Program-made: the position numbers and the translations under genes
NCBI GenBank assembly: GCA_917880885.1
Contig: OU862913.1
Location: forward strand, 39,713,460-39,777,459
Origin: Limnephilus marmoratus
Lineage: Eukaryota; Arthropoda; Insecta; Trichoptera; Limnephilidae
Direction of reading: 5' to 3'
Length of the DNA stretch: 64,000 nucleotides
In this document: in pieces, positions 12,191-23,904 of the stretch
Position numbering within the stretch: position 1 is the stretch's first letter
Layout of the letters: every line of letters starts with the position of its first letter
Notes under the pieces: generated by a model
What the model saw: the letters and a program-made list of their open reading frames with translations, nothing else
What the model was told of the DNA's origin: nothing
The model's database searches: none

Positions 12191-12269
12191 ATAATAGCTT
12201 AGACTTTTTATTGACCTGTATAACTTACATAGCATCATCATCATCATCATCATGGGCTTAATGACTACT

Positions 12270-14074
12270 CAGTGGCGTAGCGTGGGTTTCGGCCGCCCGG
12301 GGCGGAGGAAAATTTTGCCGCCCCCCCCCCCTAACTTCTACAGGTACTTTTTCCGCAGATTTTCAAACGCTGACCGGGGGGGGGGGGGTAGATATCCTAT
12401 TTTTTATGCCTATTTTTATAATTCTATGTGCCGAGTATAAACTGTATATAACTGCTCTCAGAACTCGAGAATTGTATGCTTGTAATAGAATTTCGCATCT
12501 TCATCGCGCATACGTATGGAATACAACTCAAATGCAAAGCTTCACGATGAATCGGCAACTTATTAATATATTGATAACACGAAACTGGTTTAAATTAAAA
12601 TAAATATGCGGTTTATCAAACTACACTCAGAATATAAAATGGTTTTTCTTTGATTCTCAGAATTTTACAGCATTATCTAACTCAAATGTAAAGCTTCACT
12701 CGATGCAGGATGAATCTGCAACTCGTTATTTAATATATCGTTGTATACTGAACACAAAACCAGTTTGTATGCGGTGAATTAAAACTACACTCAGAACATC
12801 AAAATGGCTTTTATTTGATTCTGGCAGCATATACATAGTCTGCAAATAGAATATTATAACTGAACTTCGAATAAGTGGATGTTTTCCATCAAAACGTGTC
12901 AACAAATAAACTCACAACTGGAAATTTACATTCTCAACACAAAATTGGTTTGAATTAAGTCTGTATGCGGCGGAATTAAAAGTACACTCAGAACACGAAT
13001 ATGGCTTTTCTTTGATTCTGGCAGCACATACAGAGTTTGCGACTAGAATTTAATAACTGAACTTCGAATAAAATAATTTTTTCCTTTGAATTCTCAAATG
13101 GAATTTTACATCCTGAAAACTGGTTTAACCCTTCGAATAATAATAAAAAAATATCTATAAACTTTTGCCTGTCAATGTTTGCGCACAAAATTTCCGGTTC
13201 TTCCCATGCAATGTTCCTTTTTATTAAAACAAAACTGCTCTAAAATCTAGATAAAGTAATTTTTTCGACGTGCTTATTAGAACATTATTGTTTTTAAACA
13301 TTAAAATTTTCATATTAGAAATGTGAATTGGCTCAAAAATACACGCCTGCGAATATTCGAACTATGTAAAGTACCTAAAATAGAATAAACTTAAAATTTT
13401 AAATACAGATTCCTTTTCTTAAAAAATGTTATAAAACTGTATCTTAACTTTTTATTGCAACCACAAATTTATTTAAAATTAAATGTGTGGGACATAATTT
13501 CACAATTTTATTTTAAAATTAAATGTGTGGGATAATTTGCGTCTCCTGTGATTAGACGGGTGAAATTAAATCTGTATTTGCCGAATTAAAACTACACCCA
13601 GAAAATGAAAATGGTTTCTCTTTGATTCTGGCAGCACATACATAATCTACAACTAGAATTTTATAACTGCACTTCGAATAAAATAATGGTCTCTTTTGAA
13701 ATGTATCAGCAGATGAATACACAACTGAAATTCAGTCGTTAATACATTCTGAACACAATTTTGATTTTAATTAAGAGTGAATCTGTTTGCGAGTTATCAG
13801 CTTTAATTAGTATTACTCTCATATGCGTACGGTTTTCCTACGAATTGCGAAATTCGCAGATTAAAAAAATATAGTTATTGATATTTTTAATGAATTAACA
13901 AAAGAGTTGGATTCGTAAACGAAAAGATCGTAGAAAATGTTCAAATAATGATTTGAAATGGTTTAAAATTTTCCAAGATAATGTTATTATTTATTGTGAA
14001 AATTTGCCGCCCCCCTTACAAGTGCCGCCCGGGGCAGGTCGCCCCCCCCCCGCCCCCCCCACGCTACGCCACTG
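12270..14074. mobile_element. hAT-type non-autonomous transposon
   Basis: 1805 bases with terminal inverted repeats cagtggcgtagcgtggg and cccacgctacgccactg. It is flanked by the 8-bp duplication TGACTACT (12262-12269 and 14075-14082). Copy B has the clean empty site, aatgactactgtataatt near 36026. Poly-C/G runs lie just inside both ends. The interior has diverged subrepeats around gaattaaaactacactcaga and tttctttgattctggcagca. No transposase frame is present. A second copy is at 50735-53044. The 8-bp duplication and CAGTG ends fit the hAT superfamily. Confidence 0.92.
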
Positions 14075-14092
14075 TGACTACTGTATAATTGA

Positions 14093-14620
14093 TAGTGTCC
14101 GACCGAAACAGAACTTTCCACCGAAACCGAATCTTTGGTGTCTGTCTCAGTTTCGGCCGAAACCGAAACATTTTTAAACATGTTAAAAATCGATTGTTTA
14201 CTGTTATTTGGCTAATTTTTTACACCTATGCAGACAGTTAACACGTGTTAAATTAAATTCAATTAAAAAACAATAATGCGAAAAAATATTTGTTTTATAT
14301 TAATTCTATAAAACAAACAAAATTTATAAAATATAACAAATAGTAATAAAAGTAATATAATAAAATATTATTTTTTCACAAACTTCCATTATTGTTTTTT
14401 TTTTTATTAAATTTAAGACGTGTTAACTGTCTTAATAAGTGTAAAAAATAAGCCAAATAACAGTAAACAATCGATTTTTAACATGTCTAAAAAAGTTTCG
14501 GTTTCGGCAGTTTTTCTGCCGAAACCGAAACTTTTTCTGCCGAAACCGAAACCAAAGCCATAACTAGATTTTTTTGCCGAAACTTGCCGAAACCGAAACT
14601 GTATTTTCGGTCGGTCACTA
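14093..14620. mobile_element. Long-hairpin MITE (TAGTGTCCGACCGAAA ends)
   Basis: 528 bases with ends tagtgtccgaccgaaa and tttcggtcggtcacta, and long inner arms that are near reverse complements (aaaatcgattgtttactg against cagtaaacaatcgatttt). The flanks ataattga and ataattaa form an 8-bp duplication with one change; copy B preserves ataattaa on the left. It may be hAT-related. Further copies are at 36046 (right end deleted) and 30057 (truncated). Confidence 0.85.
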
Positions 14621-14639
14621 ATAATTAATCATCTCAACA

Positions 14640-15440
14640 TTAACACAAGTGTTATGTGATTACTTTCACTAGAAATAAAATTAAATTTGACCATAACTAC
14701 CTTAGAGTCGGCCAATCACTCAAAAGGGTTACTCAAATTCGTGATCTTGGTGTTCTACTTGACAGTAAAGTTACATTCGAGGTCCATATTTATATGATTG
14801 ATAAGAAAGCCCTTAGAATGTCAAGATTCTTATTCCATACTGGAAAAAGAATTCAAGAACATTCAAACACTTAAAATATTGTATTTTTCATATGTTCGCA
14901 GTCATCTTGAATTCGCTTCTCAAATATGGAATCCTCAATATCATATTTACATTAAGCGCATTGAAGCCATCCAAAGAAAATTTGTCCATCATTTAAATTT
15001 CAAGTTTAATATTGGTTACCATGACGTAAACAGCTCAATGGACCTTTATGGACTTAAATCATTAAAAATTAGAAGAGACTTTGTTGATATATTATATCTT
15101 CATAAAATTATCAATGGCTTTAGGTATTGATTTTTCGCCCCTTTTTTCAAAGATAAATTTTAGAATCTTCCGTTAGAACCAGAGAAAAATCACTTTTTCA
15201 TCTTCAAAATGTTCTACCAATCTCAGACAAAATGATTATATATTCAGAGCATGTAATGTATTTCATAAGAATTTTATTGATATAGACATATTCTCAAGTA
15301 ATTTAAGTACCTACCTTAAAAATATATGTCATAGCTAACGTTAAATAATTTTAATGACCCCTTGCAAGTTATTATGTTATTGGTGTGAATCCTTTCCATT
15401 TACTTGACATTCGATTTACTGTTGTGTTCACTCTGAGTTG
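14640..15440 (+). mobile_element. Jockey-like LINE 3' fragment, plus strand (copy A)
   Basis: Two overlapping frames read IRDLGVLLDSKVTFEVHI, then ALRMSRFLFHTGK, then ILYFSYVRSHLEFASQIW and LKSLKIRRDFVDILYLHKI. This is the C-terminal tail of a jockey-type ORF2 with a frameshift near 14870. In copy B the same fragment is split by the gypsy element (36515-36895 and 40579-40997). Confidence 0.8.
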
Positions 15441-15446
15441 TAGGTA

Positions 15447-15546
15447 CAGTCTGTCAAATAAGAGTAGAAAACATAGGAGGGCGCCACTGTCCTTCAAATG
15501 TCAATAATAAAAATATAATCATGGTGTTAATCTTAAGCTATGTAAC
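15447..15546 (+). mobile_element. Left end of a mariner-like TIR element, broken in copy A
   Basis: It starts cagtctgtcaaataagag after a TA, and stops at 15546. The intact counterpart in copy B is 40998-41690, whose other end is the inverted ctcttatttgactgac. The break coincides with the start of agtggcggattatcc. Confidence 0.6.
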
Positions 15547-16698
15547 CAGTGGCGGATTATCCCTAAGGCAAAGTAGGCACGTGCCTAGGGGCGCGAGATT
15601 ATGAGTTGTCGCCGATTTTTAAACAAAAAAAAATCCCAGAAAGGAAAGACCAGCAAACAACTCAGTATCACTTGTAATGCATCTTTTATCATCTATCCAC
15701 ACGTAATTAGTTGTTTCTTGTAGTAATTAGGCTGTAACGTGGTGTAATTTCCAAAAATATGTGCCGAATGTAGTGGTTAGTGGAATATTTGCAATATAAG
15801 TAATCCTTTTCGAAAGAGCTTTAAGTAATCACCTTCAGTTGGAACAAATATTCAGAGCCTCGGAAGTAAGCTGGACCACCCTTAAACAAATATCACAGAC
15901 GGTTATTTGACTTTGATATCAAAAATATCAGATATCAAGGTGTAGAGCCGATTCACACAAATTTTAGCTAACATCGTGGAACGAAGCGAGTGAAAAGACA
16001 GATTGATTTAACAATAGACAAAGGACCAAAACGGAAAGGTTTTTTTAAGTGATCATACGACGGTACCTACTTACTAATGCTTTAGAATAAAAATAATAAT
16101 ATTTGTATAAGTTAAAATTAAAAATACTGACATTATTTAAATTCTAAGAAGTTCTTCGATATGTTTCCTCCAGATTATAGAAGGTAAGAATATTCTTAAG
16201 TCTTGGTTCGGAATTCATCCCATTAACGCTGCTGGCTGAACCATCGGCAAGGAACCGGCATTTCATTGATCCGCTCACGACGATATACAAATAGGTACAT
16301 TAAAATTAGTTATCTATTTTATTTAACCCTTCAGTATGCTCATTTTATGGTGTTGATAATTTTTTACTGTTTAAAAAATCACCAATTTCTCGTAATTAAC
16401 GACGTTATCGAAAATGTCAATTTGAAAATATTCCCGAATTGAATTTTAGCCATCGGCGCAGTCCGATGCGTGCAACTGCGCTCGACGACTTTGTAGTGAG
16501 AATGTCGAGTGAACTCTTATTTCGAAGGAATCGTCTGAACAGGCAGTGAAACAAAAATGGAACATTTCCTCGGACCTCGAGTAAACCTTCATCCTAGTGC
16601 TATGTGTGAACGCCCCATTAGCAATACAAATAAAAGAAACAATTATTGTAACCTATTCAATAAATGACGTAGTGGTGCAGAGGACAATTATACCACAC
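15547..16698 (+). other. Unassigned DNA starting with a hAT-like terminus
   Basis: The first bases, cagtggcggattatcccta, resemble the CAGTGGCGGAT ends of some hAT elements. No matching inverted end or 8-bp repeat of tatgtaac was found downstream. The rest of the stretch holds no gene, RNA or repeat that I recognise. Confidence 0.35.
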
Positions 16699-16710
16699 GT
16701 AATGCAAATG

Positions 16711-17257
16711 CGGCAAGCAGTGTATTGCGTCCTCTCTACAGCTCAGTGATAAGGAAAGCCGAGGTGAACATCAAGACAAAGATAGCAGAATTTAAAACGA
16801 TATACCACCCGACGCTCACTTACGGCCACCAGACATGGATGCTAAATGAACGAACACGCTCTAGAGTCCAAGCTGCCGAAATGAGGTACTTGAGAGGAGT
16901 GGCAGGGGTAACGAAATGGGATCATATAAGAAAATTCATGATCCGAGATGATCTAAACATTGAACCACTGCTACTTTTCGTAGAAAAATCGCAACTGAGG
17001 TGGCTTGGGCATGTACTAAGAATGTCTGATGACCGAATTCCGAGGAAGATACTGAGTGCGATTCCAGAGGGTAGACGTCCAGTGGGCCGCCCCAGACATA
17101 GTTGGGCCAGGCAACTCCAGAAACTGTGTGAGGAGAGGATGGGGCTACCATGGACAGAGGCCGAACAATCAGCACAATACAGGGACATATGGAGGAGCCT
17201 TGTCGATGCAATGGGTCCCCGACCCGAATAGGATAAGGGGAAGAAGATGATGATGAT
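16711..17257 (+). mobile_element. 5'-truncated LINE with target-site duplication
   Basis: An open frame of 168 codons (16725-17231) is the C-terminal tail of a LINE endonuclease/reverse-transcriptase protein. Readable blocks are YHPTLTYGHQTW, QAAEMRYLRGVAGV, LRWLGHVLRM and GRRPVGRPRHSWARQLQ. A GATGATGATG tail follows the stop. The direct repeat gtaatgcaaatg flanks it (16699-16710 and 17258-17269), which defines the insertion. The frame is intact only as a fragment; it lacks the catalytic domains. Confidence 0.87.
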
Positions 17258-17269
17258 GTAATGCAAATG

Positions 17270-17639
17270 TCGTAAGCTGACTATAATGTTTTACCATAAA
17301 TAAACCAATCATTTGATTGATAACTTGGTGCTCTTTGTACTGACGAAGTGTCAATGCTATTTGACCATAAACAAATCAATCACAACCATAAACACGCCAA
17401 TATTTTACCACTTTTTTTTTTAGCGTAACAAAATTACGTCACATATACCATCAACAAGGATAGAGGAAATTAAAAAGGATCGACCATAGCAAATATAATT
17501 CTCTTTCTGTACCTACCCAATAAGGTAGACTAAAATATTATTTTAAAAATACAACAGAGAAATGAAAACTCAATTACACGTTTTAATATTTTATTATAAA
17601 CAGGTAAAAACAGGAAATACATTAATAACCTACTAACCA
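17270..17639. other. AT-rich stretch, nothing recognised
   Basis: Short near-repeats of the type accataaacaaatcaatca occur between 17293 and 17392. No coding or RNA signal is visible. Confidence 0.4.
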
Positions 17640-18570
17640 TCATTTCACCGCAGGGGTAGACAGATAGGATGGACCGCCAAACAACTCGGTCTTGGCACAC
17701 ACTCTTTGCCACATTCACAAATCGACTCATACAAACTATTCGGATTCTTGACGTGGCCCGACGCAACATCTAATTCACTTGATCGTGTCAGGTCTTCCTC
17801 TGGCGTCCCTGACTTCATGTACCACTCACATCTACGGCATATATTCTACTTACATTCTTCCTTCATTCATTCTACATGCCCAAACCAACTGAGAGTCCCT
17901 TTCTTAATATTATACTAACTATACTCATAACGATCAGCCTCGCACTCTTTGCGAATTTCCACATTTCTCACACAATCATAAATAATAATAATATTTGGAT
18001 GCGGTGTTTGTTTAGCGGTGTTTTTGTAAAAAATTACCTCAATGGCGCTCTGCACAAACTTATAATATATTTCTACAATGTTACTTCCAACTACAAAGAC
18101 AAACCATTATGATAACTTATGGTTAAAAATTGCATCCACCGGTTCATCGATCACCGATATGAAACTATACCATGAGATTTGATCAATAAACGTTTCAGAA
18201 ACTTTGAATGACCATGTATGGTTGTACCATATACACCACATACGCCTCAGGAATTTTATTTCATTTCTACAGCATTCAGTCTACTTTCATTTTTCCTCTG
18301 CCAGTTCCTCACTGCCGTACATCAATGTAGATACCAGCCCTCCTTTGTGGACTGCTAGCTTCGCTTCTTTAGCCAGTTCTTTTGTTAGCTTTACCTGCAT
18401 TTACCCTTCTTTCAATATCTTTATCAACCTTCCCATCTCATAAACAAAACATTTCTAAACATACTTTACAAATACACTAACTCATCCACTTGATCACCTG
18501 CTCCTAGTATTCATCATTCACAACTATATTGCACACTGTTTTCGTCTTCTCTCTACTGATAAAAATAGCA
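17640..18570 (-). mobile_element. Degenerate LINE fragment
   Basis: Antisense blocks match those at 58290-59760: caggggtagacagatagga, gaccgccaaacaactcggt, tctacatgcccaaaccaac, tttgtggactgctagcttcg and ttcatcattcacaactatat. The better-preserved copy encodes the LINE tail described at 59424-59756. Many stops; no intact frame. Confidence 0.7.
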
Positions 18571-18710
18571 CAGAATACAAAATGCGTTTTAAGAAAATAT
18601 AGTTCCTGTTGCGTCCTGATCCAGTCCATGGAGCACTCTTCCTTCTTTTCTCAAGGACAGCGGCGGCACAAAGTGATGGGACACGTCAGCCCCCCATCTC
18701 CTGACATGAC

Positions 18711-20001
18711 CAGCGCCGGATCTGCCATACGTTCAAAAACGTGCAAAAAACCTGGCGCCAACTCCGAAGGGGCGCCGTGAGAAAATAAATATTGTATTAA
18801 AATTTAGTTATAATATTCCCTGAATCGTTTAAAAATTACCCATAGTACGAAATAATTATTACGCTCTAGCAACACTTTCCAACGAAACAGAATGCGCACG
18901 CACCAGGTTAGTATGAACGGCTTACGAATTTATAGTCAGTTACAGAATATTTTTACAAATTCCATATATTTAGTTTAAACATAAGATCTATTTTTCCACA
19001 AATCTTTTACCGTCTTTTACGACGAATGGGTGCGATCCAAATTCAATAACCAATCACAGCGCGGTATTTTTCTTTTAGTGTATCAAACAAACCGACTTGC
19101 GCCATTCAAAGTACGCTCCTATTGTTTTATTTTGTACGATTTAAGTCTCTAGGAGAAGGTAGTTAATGACCATTTTCTTATGAAATCTTCAGTAAATTCC
19201 ATTAACAAAAGCATCTTTGTTCAAGCATCAAGTTGCAACTTGTTGAAAGTTTCGTCATTGGTTTGACATATTATTTTTTGAAGTTCGTTAATAATTAATA
19301 TCTATTAGATTTGTTGGATTTGTTATTTTACGGTGTCAGTGTAAGCGTGTTTGTATGGTGTTTGTTCGCTCAATTTGGTGTTTGTTCGCTCAACACAGGG
19401 GAAATGCAAGGTACAAATTTAAGGTTATATTCTTATTAGTATCCTGTACAATTGAAATATTTTGATTTTCTTATTACGAACAAGCGTAAATTTAATACTA
19501 AGTATTGATACAAGAAACTGCCTAATGGAGAAGAATTACATAGATCGCGGCTTATTTATTCGAAAACTTCAGATAGGGTTTTTTGTTTTTGTTGCAAATT
19601 ATTTTCTGTATCTAGGAATGGCGCGTTAACTAGTTCAGGATTATGTGATTGGAATCATTTAACGCAAAATTAAAATTCACATGAAAAATCACTTCAGCAT
19701 TTGGATAGATTTATGTTCATAATTTTTATGTTTACCCAATAGATTCAGAGAGTATAGGACTCCTGGCGATTCTCTCTTTAAAAGAAAACGAGTGTGAGAG
19801 CTACTGCCAGGTCACTTGGAAAAGTTACACCCTTTATATGTCTTGATTTTATTTGATAAATTAGTGTTAAAAAAAAATTAAATAAAAAAATTGGGGTGAA
19901 CGAATTTTTAATCAAAATAAAAATATAGGGGGGGGGGGGGGGGAGGGGGGCGCCATCGGTACCTACTACACAGGGCGCCAGATTTCGTAGATCCGGCCCT
20001 G
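18711..20001. mobile_element. hAT-like non-autonomous element
   Basis: The ends are inverted: cagcgccggatct and agatccggccctg. They are flanked by the 8-bp direct repeat GACATGAC (18703-18710 and 20002-20009). Length is 1291 bases with no transposase frame. Subterminal ggcgcc blocks occur near both ends, and a long G run lies at about 19928-19950. Its flanks do not resemble those of the 12270 element, so it is a separate family. Confidence 0.85.
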
Positions 20002-20009
20002 GACATGAC

Positions 20010-20469
20010 ACCTACATACCTACAAAAAACACGTTAAAACATTAGTATTATCGTCACACTGCACCCGGTGGATAAAGTTCACCATCAATCTAATCCTCGC
20101 GATATAAAATACCTTTACCTATGTAATAATTTATAATAATAAAGCATACAAACCAAGAGTCCTGTTGGCGGGGGCCATCGCTCGTGGGACGTGAGTACGT
20201 GGTAATGAGTGAATTCCAGCACTAGTAGTCTCCACACAGCATGTCAGCTGTAGGTGGAAGAAAGTACCGTCACAATTTGTTGTTTCGAGCTGAAAATATT
20301 AACAAAAATAAATAAGGAGATAAATCGAGACAGACAAAACTGTCAAAACATAATATTATTTATTTATCTATATAAAGTATGTTTACATTAGGTTTTTATG
20401 ACTGTCTCACTAGGATATACCTGTGTCGAGACAGGGGTAGAGGTACATAATTGAATATCATAGTTAAAA
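20010..20469. other. Intergenic, nothing recognised
   Basis: AT-rich with no open frame or repeat match noticed elsewhere in the window. Confidence 0.35.
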
Positions 20470-20584
20470 TAATATAAGTTATACAGTTCTGTCTGCTACC
20501 GAGCAGGCAACAGTCGTGTGTAACTGCACTTCAACTGTACTAACACTTTGAGACCCGGAAAAAAAAATATATAAAACTGGAAAG

Positions 20585-21672
20585 ATGGAAGAAGAAGTCG
20601 ATCCACATGAATTTATATATAGAGCTAAGAAAGAAATTGGTGAAATGACTGCATTATTAGAAGACAGCCCAACAAGAATCACCAAAGAAACGAAAATTGA
20701 AATCTTCAAAAAAATTAGCACTATCATGGAAAATATTTCACATATGGCGATAGACATGGCAAAATTAAAAGAAAAAAATACGATGCTTAAGGAAATGCTG
20801 AAAATGAAAAATGAAAGAGTAACATACGCATCGGCATTAAAGAGCAACTATCAACAAGAAACTAATACAAGAAAAGAAGAGAATGAGGCTATAAAACACG
20901 GAATAATAATATCTACTAAGGATGTACACATGGAACATGAAGAACTGAAAAAAAGTTACAGAAGAATGTTAATGTAACTTCTCTAGGTATCGGTGTAAGC
21001 GGAATCAAGAAAATATCTAATAATCGTTTGATTGTGACATGTGACAAGAAAGATGACTCAGAAAAACTGAAAAAAGAAATAAATAAACAAACAAATGCGA
21101 TCAACATAATGGCAGAAGAGGTGAAGAAGAAGAAACCACATATAATATTTAAAGGAGTTGAAAATGATATAGTTAATGACAATAATTTATTAGAGAGCAT
21201 TTTACTACAAAATGAAGATATTAAAAATGTTCACAAAATGGATACTACTTTACACAAAATGGAGATAAAAAAGGTAATTAAGAGAAAAAACACTGAATTC
21301 TCGAATGTCATTGTGGAAACTAGCGGAGCTATGAGAATAACTATTTTGAACAAAAATAGTGTTAATATCGGATACCACAAAGTGAAGGTAGAGGACTGCA
21401 GCCCAATGATGCAATGTTACCATTGCCTTAAATTTAACCACTCGAGCCTAAGATGCCTAAATAAAACAAACGACCCAGCCTGCTCACATTGCGCAGGCAA
21501 CCATAAATATCAAGAATGCAATAACAAACAAGAACCACCAAAATGCAAAAATTGCATCTTAAACAACGAAAGAAGATCTACAAATAATCCAATTAATCAC
21601 AGTGCGAACAGTGATAAATGTGAATACAAACAGATTATGATGACAATTGCTCGTAAAAAAATAGATGACTAA
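20585..21672 (+). pseudogene. LINE ORF1 (Gag-like) with one frameshift
   Basis: The N-terminal part (20585-20977) is charged and likely coiled coil, starting MEEEVDPHEFIYRAKKEIG. An A-run near 20948 shifts the frame, and reading resumes through 21028-21672. The C-terminal part has zinc knuckles, CYHCLKFNHSSLRC and CSHCAGNHKYQEC, then a third cysteine cluster starting CKNC. This is the usual layout of nucleic-acid-binding ORF1 proteins in the jockey/I superfamily. Apart from the one shift the coding sequence is well preserved, which implies fairly recent activity. Confidence 0.85.
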
Positions 21673-21720
21673 AAATGGAAGATTTTATGATGGAAAATAT
21701 TGACCAACTGTACAAAATAA

Positions 21721-22026
21721 ATGAAAATGTTTGTGATACTAGCGACGAGTGAACTTTTTGAAAAATTTAAGGTCCTACCGGTTTCAAAACTATTTCAAAA
21801 AAGCGCTATTTTAACAGTTTTTAAAGAATCTGAAGTGTCCTCAATACGAAGTATAAGACCTAGAACATGTGGGAACGTATATGTACCTAGATGCAACACA
21901 ACAGCTGCGCAACACCATTATGAATATTTAGGCCCAAAGCTATATAACGAATTACCCAATGCAATAAAAAGTGAGAAAAACTATCATAAATTAAAAAAAA
22001 AACTCGCATTGTATTTTTACATATAA
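21721..22026 (+). pseudogene. LINE ORF2 C-terminal remnant
   Basis: 101 codons ending in a tail typical of jockey-type ORF2: SIRPRTCGNVYVPRC, then YEYLGPKLYNELPNAIKS, then a lysine-rich end. Endonuclease and reverse transcriptase are absent. Confidence 0.75.
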
Positions 22027-22300
22027 GCAAGAGATTATCTTATTGGTATCGATGATTTTCAGAAATAATCTGTTGCCAATATTTTGTTGATATTCTATTT
22101 CAATAATTATATGTATTTTTCTAATTGTAAAAATTTTTGTAATATCTTACAGTATTTTATTTTCATTTTTGTAAAGTTCTAAATATAAGTACTTAGACTA
22201 GCTCCCCAATTAGACCCGAGAATATTTCTCTACTAATTGGGTAACCATAAAACCTTATAGTGTAACATAATGTAACATAAAAAAAAAAAAAATAAGGTTA

Positions 22301-23383
22301 AATACATTCTAATTTGAATACAATTAAAACAGAAAGATGATTGAAAGTGTGGGTAAATCCCATAAAAAGAATTATCTTATACGTACGAAGAGATGAAATA
22401 AAGTAGTAAATCCTGTCAAATCTATTTATGAAGTTAGATTATACAGGATTCAATTATTTTAATTTGTATTGTATGGGTAAGGACTAGGGACGTGTGTAAA
22501 TTGATATGTCTGTCTATATGTAATTTGTTTTACAGATGTTTGCAGTAGTGTGACGTCCAATACTTATAATCCATTCCATTTACATATCTTGTTGGAATTT
22601 GGTCACTGATTCAATGTGATGTAAATGCGAATATTGAAGAAATGATATAAATGCGTGAAAACCAGGACTGCAAATGAAAATTTTGACACTGAAATGATTC
22701 GCTAGAAAATAACCATAATAAAGATGCTTACCTTTATAGCATAAGGCACAAATATACGCACGAGTTCCCTAAATTGGGTAATCAATGTCTTCAAGTCCGC
22801 TAATTACACACTGGGTGATATTTACTTGTTTAAGCGATTTGCGCCGCGTGCGTACATACAACGTCGAGAACGTCCATTTTGTTAGTTTTTACCGCCAGGC
22901 GCCAGCTGTCAAAAGTTTTATATAATAATAATAATAACAAAGCTTTCCATTGTGGGTGTAATGACTTCACAGAGTGACGCCATCTTGTCGGTTGACGTTT
23001 TTGGCCGGAGTTATACCCCCCTTTGTTTTACCATCTATATCTATGGCCCAGCTGTCAAAGGAAATAGGACGAAAGACGATGTAAAGTGGTATTAAATAGT
23101 TAGTTGAAATCTGCAATTTCAAGTGATGTAAGTCGCCTGTACGCGTCGCAATATGGTGCTAATGTGATTCTGAAACATCTATTTTTATTTTTTGTTAATG
23201 AATATGTTTTTTTTCTAATGGTAAATATTATGATAATATGAAAATAATAATAAGTATAAATAACTCACAATTCTTTTGCGGTTTTCAGAATACAGATAAA
23301 AAAAATACTGTCCGGCTCTTAATTTTGTGATAATATTCTTTAATTGTTAGTTGTCTATGGATATGTCAATATCCTTCGTCCTT
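22301..23383. other. Region upstream of the second duplication copy
   Basis: No coding frame is recognised. Between 22865 and 23060 the base composition is less AT-rich, with gccagctgtcaaa occurring twice in related form and gacgccatcttgtcgg once. It might hold promoter or 5' UTR sequence for gene B, but nothing proves it. Confidence 0.3.
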
Positions 23384-23904
23384 TACTATTTTGTTTCCTA
23401 AAACCGTACAACATAATTGTTGATGCTCCGCTTTTCTAAAGGAATATCATTTAAATTTTATAATAATGTTGTCAAATTTATACTACTTGAGATTATTTCA
23501 ATAACCGACACATTTTTACAAGATTTTTTTTTTAAATTCGAGTGTCTGCATTTCTATTGACGTTTATTGAACACATTGAAATCGACCGTCAAGCTTCGTT
23601 TTGCACTATGCTACTTTGCTATACTGACTACGTTAGTAAGACCAAAGCTCCTTAATTGATGCTTATTTACATTTAATTAAGTAAATATTTCATTCTTCTT
23701 TCAGTCTTGGTTATAATTTATACACCGCCGATTTCATGAAAGAAATCACCTCAACGGCGCTTAGTCTCCAGGAGATTAGATTTTTTTACATCTGTAATCT
23801 ATTTGAATTGTCCTTTATAACGAATCAATTCATGTTTTATTACAGCTTTATAATTAGGTGAGATCAATGACCATCACATAACAGGACGCTATCACAGCAG
23901 TGTC

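Larger units (their letters stand above)
1..15547. repeat. Segmental duplication, copy A
   Basis: Nearly collinear with 23384-41100 in direct orientation. Shared landmarks in the same order are the 5' flank, the three-exon zinc-finger gene, the BEL/Pao element with both LTRs, a minus-strand LINE tail, the TAGTGTCCGACC MITE, a plus-strand LINE tail and a TIR beginning at 15447. Homology is lost at 15547, where a different sequence starting agtggcggattatcc begins. The left edge is cut by the window, so the true unit may be longer. This is read by eye from matching sequence; identity was not computed. Confidence 0.93.
20470..22300 (+). mobile_element. Jockey-superfamily LINE with internal deletion
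   Basis: A 5' UTR-like lead (about 20470-20584) precedes ORF1. Most of ORF2 is missing, and only its C-terminal end follows. The element finishes with an AT-rich 3' UTR and a run of A at about 22279-22292. Having both ends but no middle suggests an internal deletion, not ordinary 5' truncation. Confidence 0.83.

Noticed and set aside
12237..12253. CAT trinucleotide runs here, at 27366 and at 35998 as a regulatory signal.
   Set aside because: They are short microsatellites, here and at 35998 next to old LINE tails.
16922..17266. Minus-strand frames opposite the LINE tail.
   Set aside because: The plus frame matches LINE C-terminal motifs; the others are shadows.
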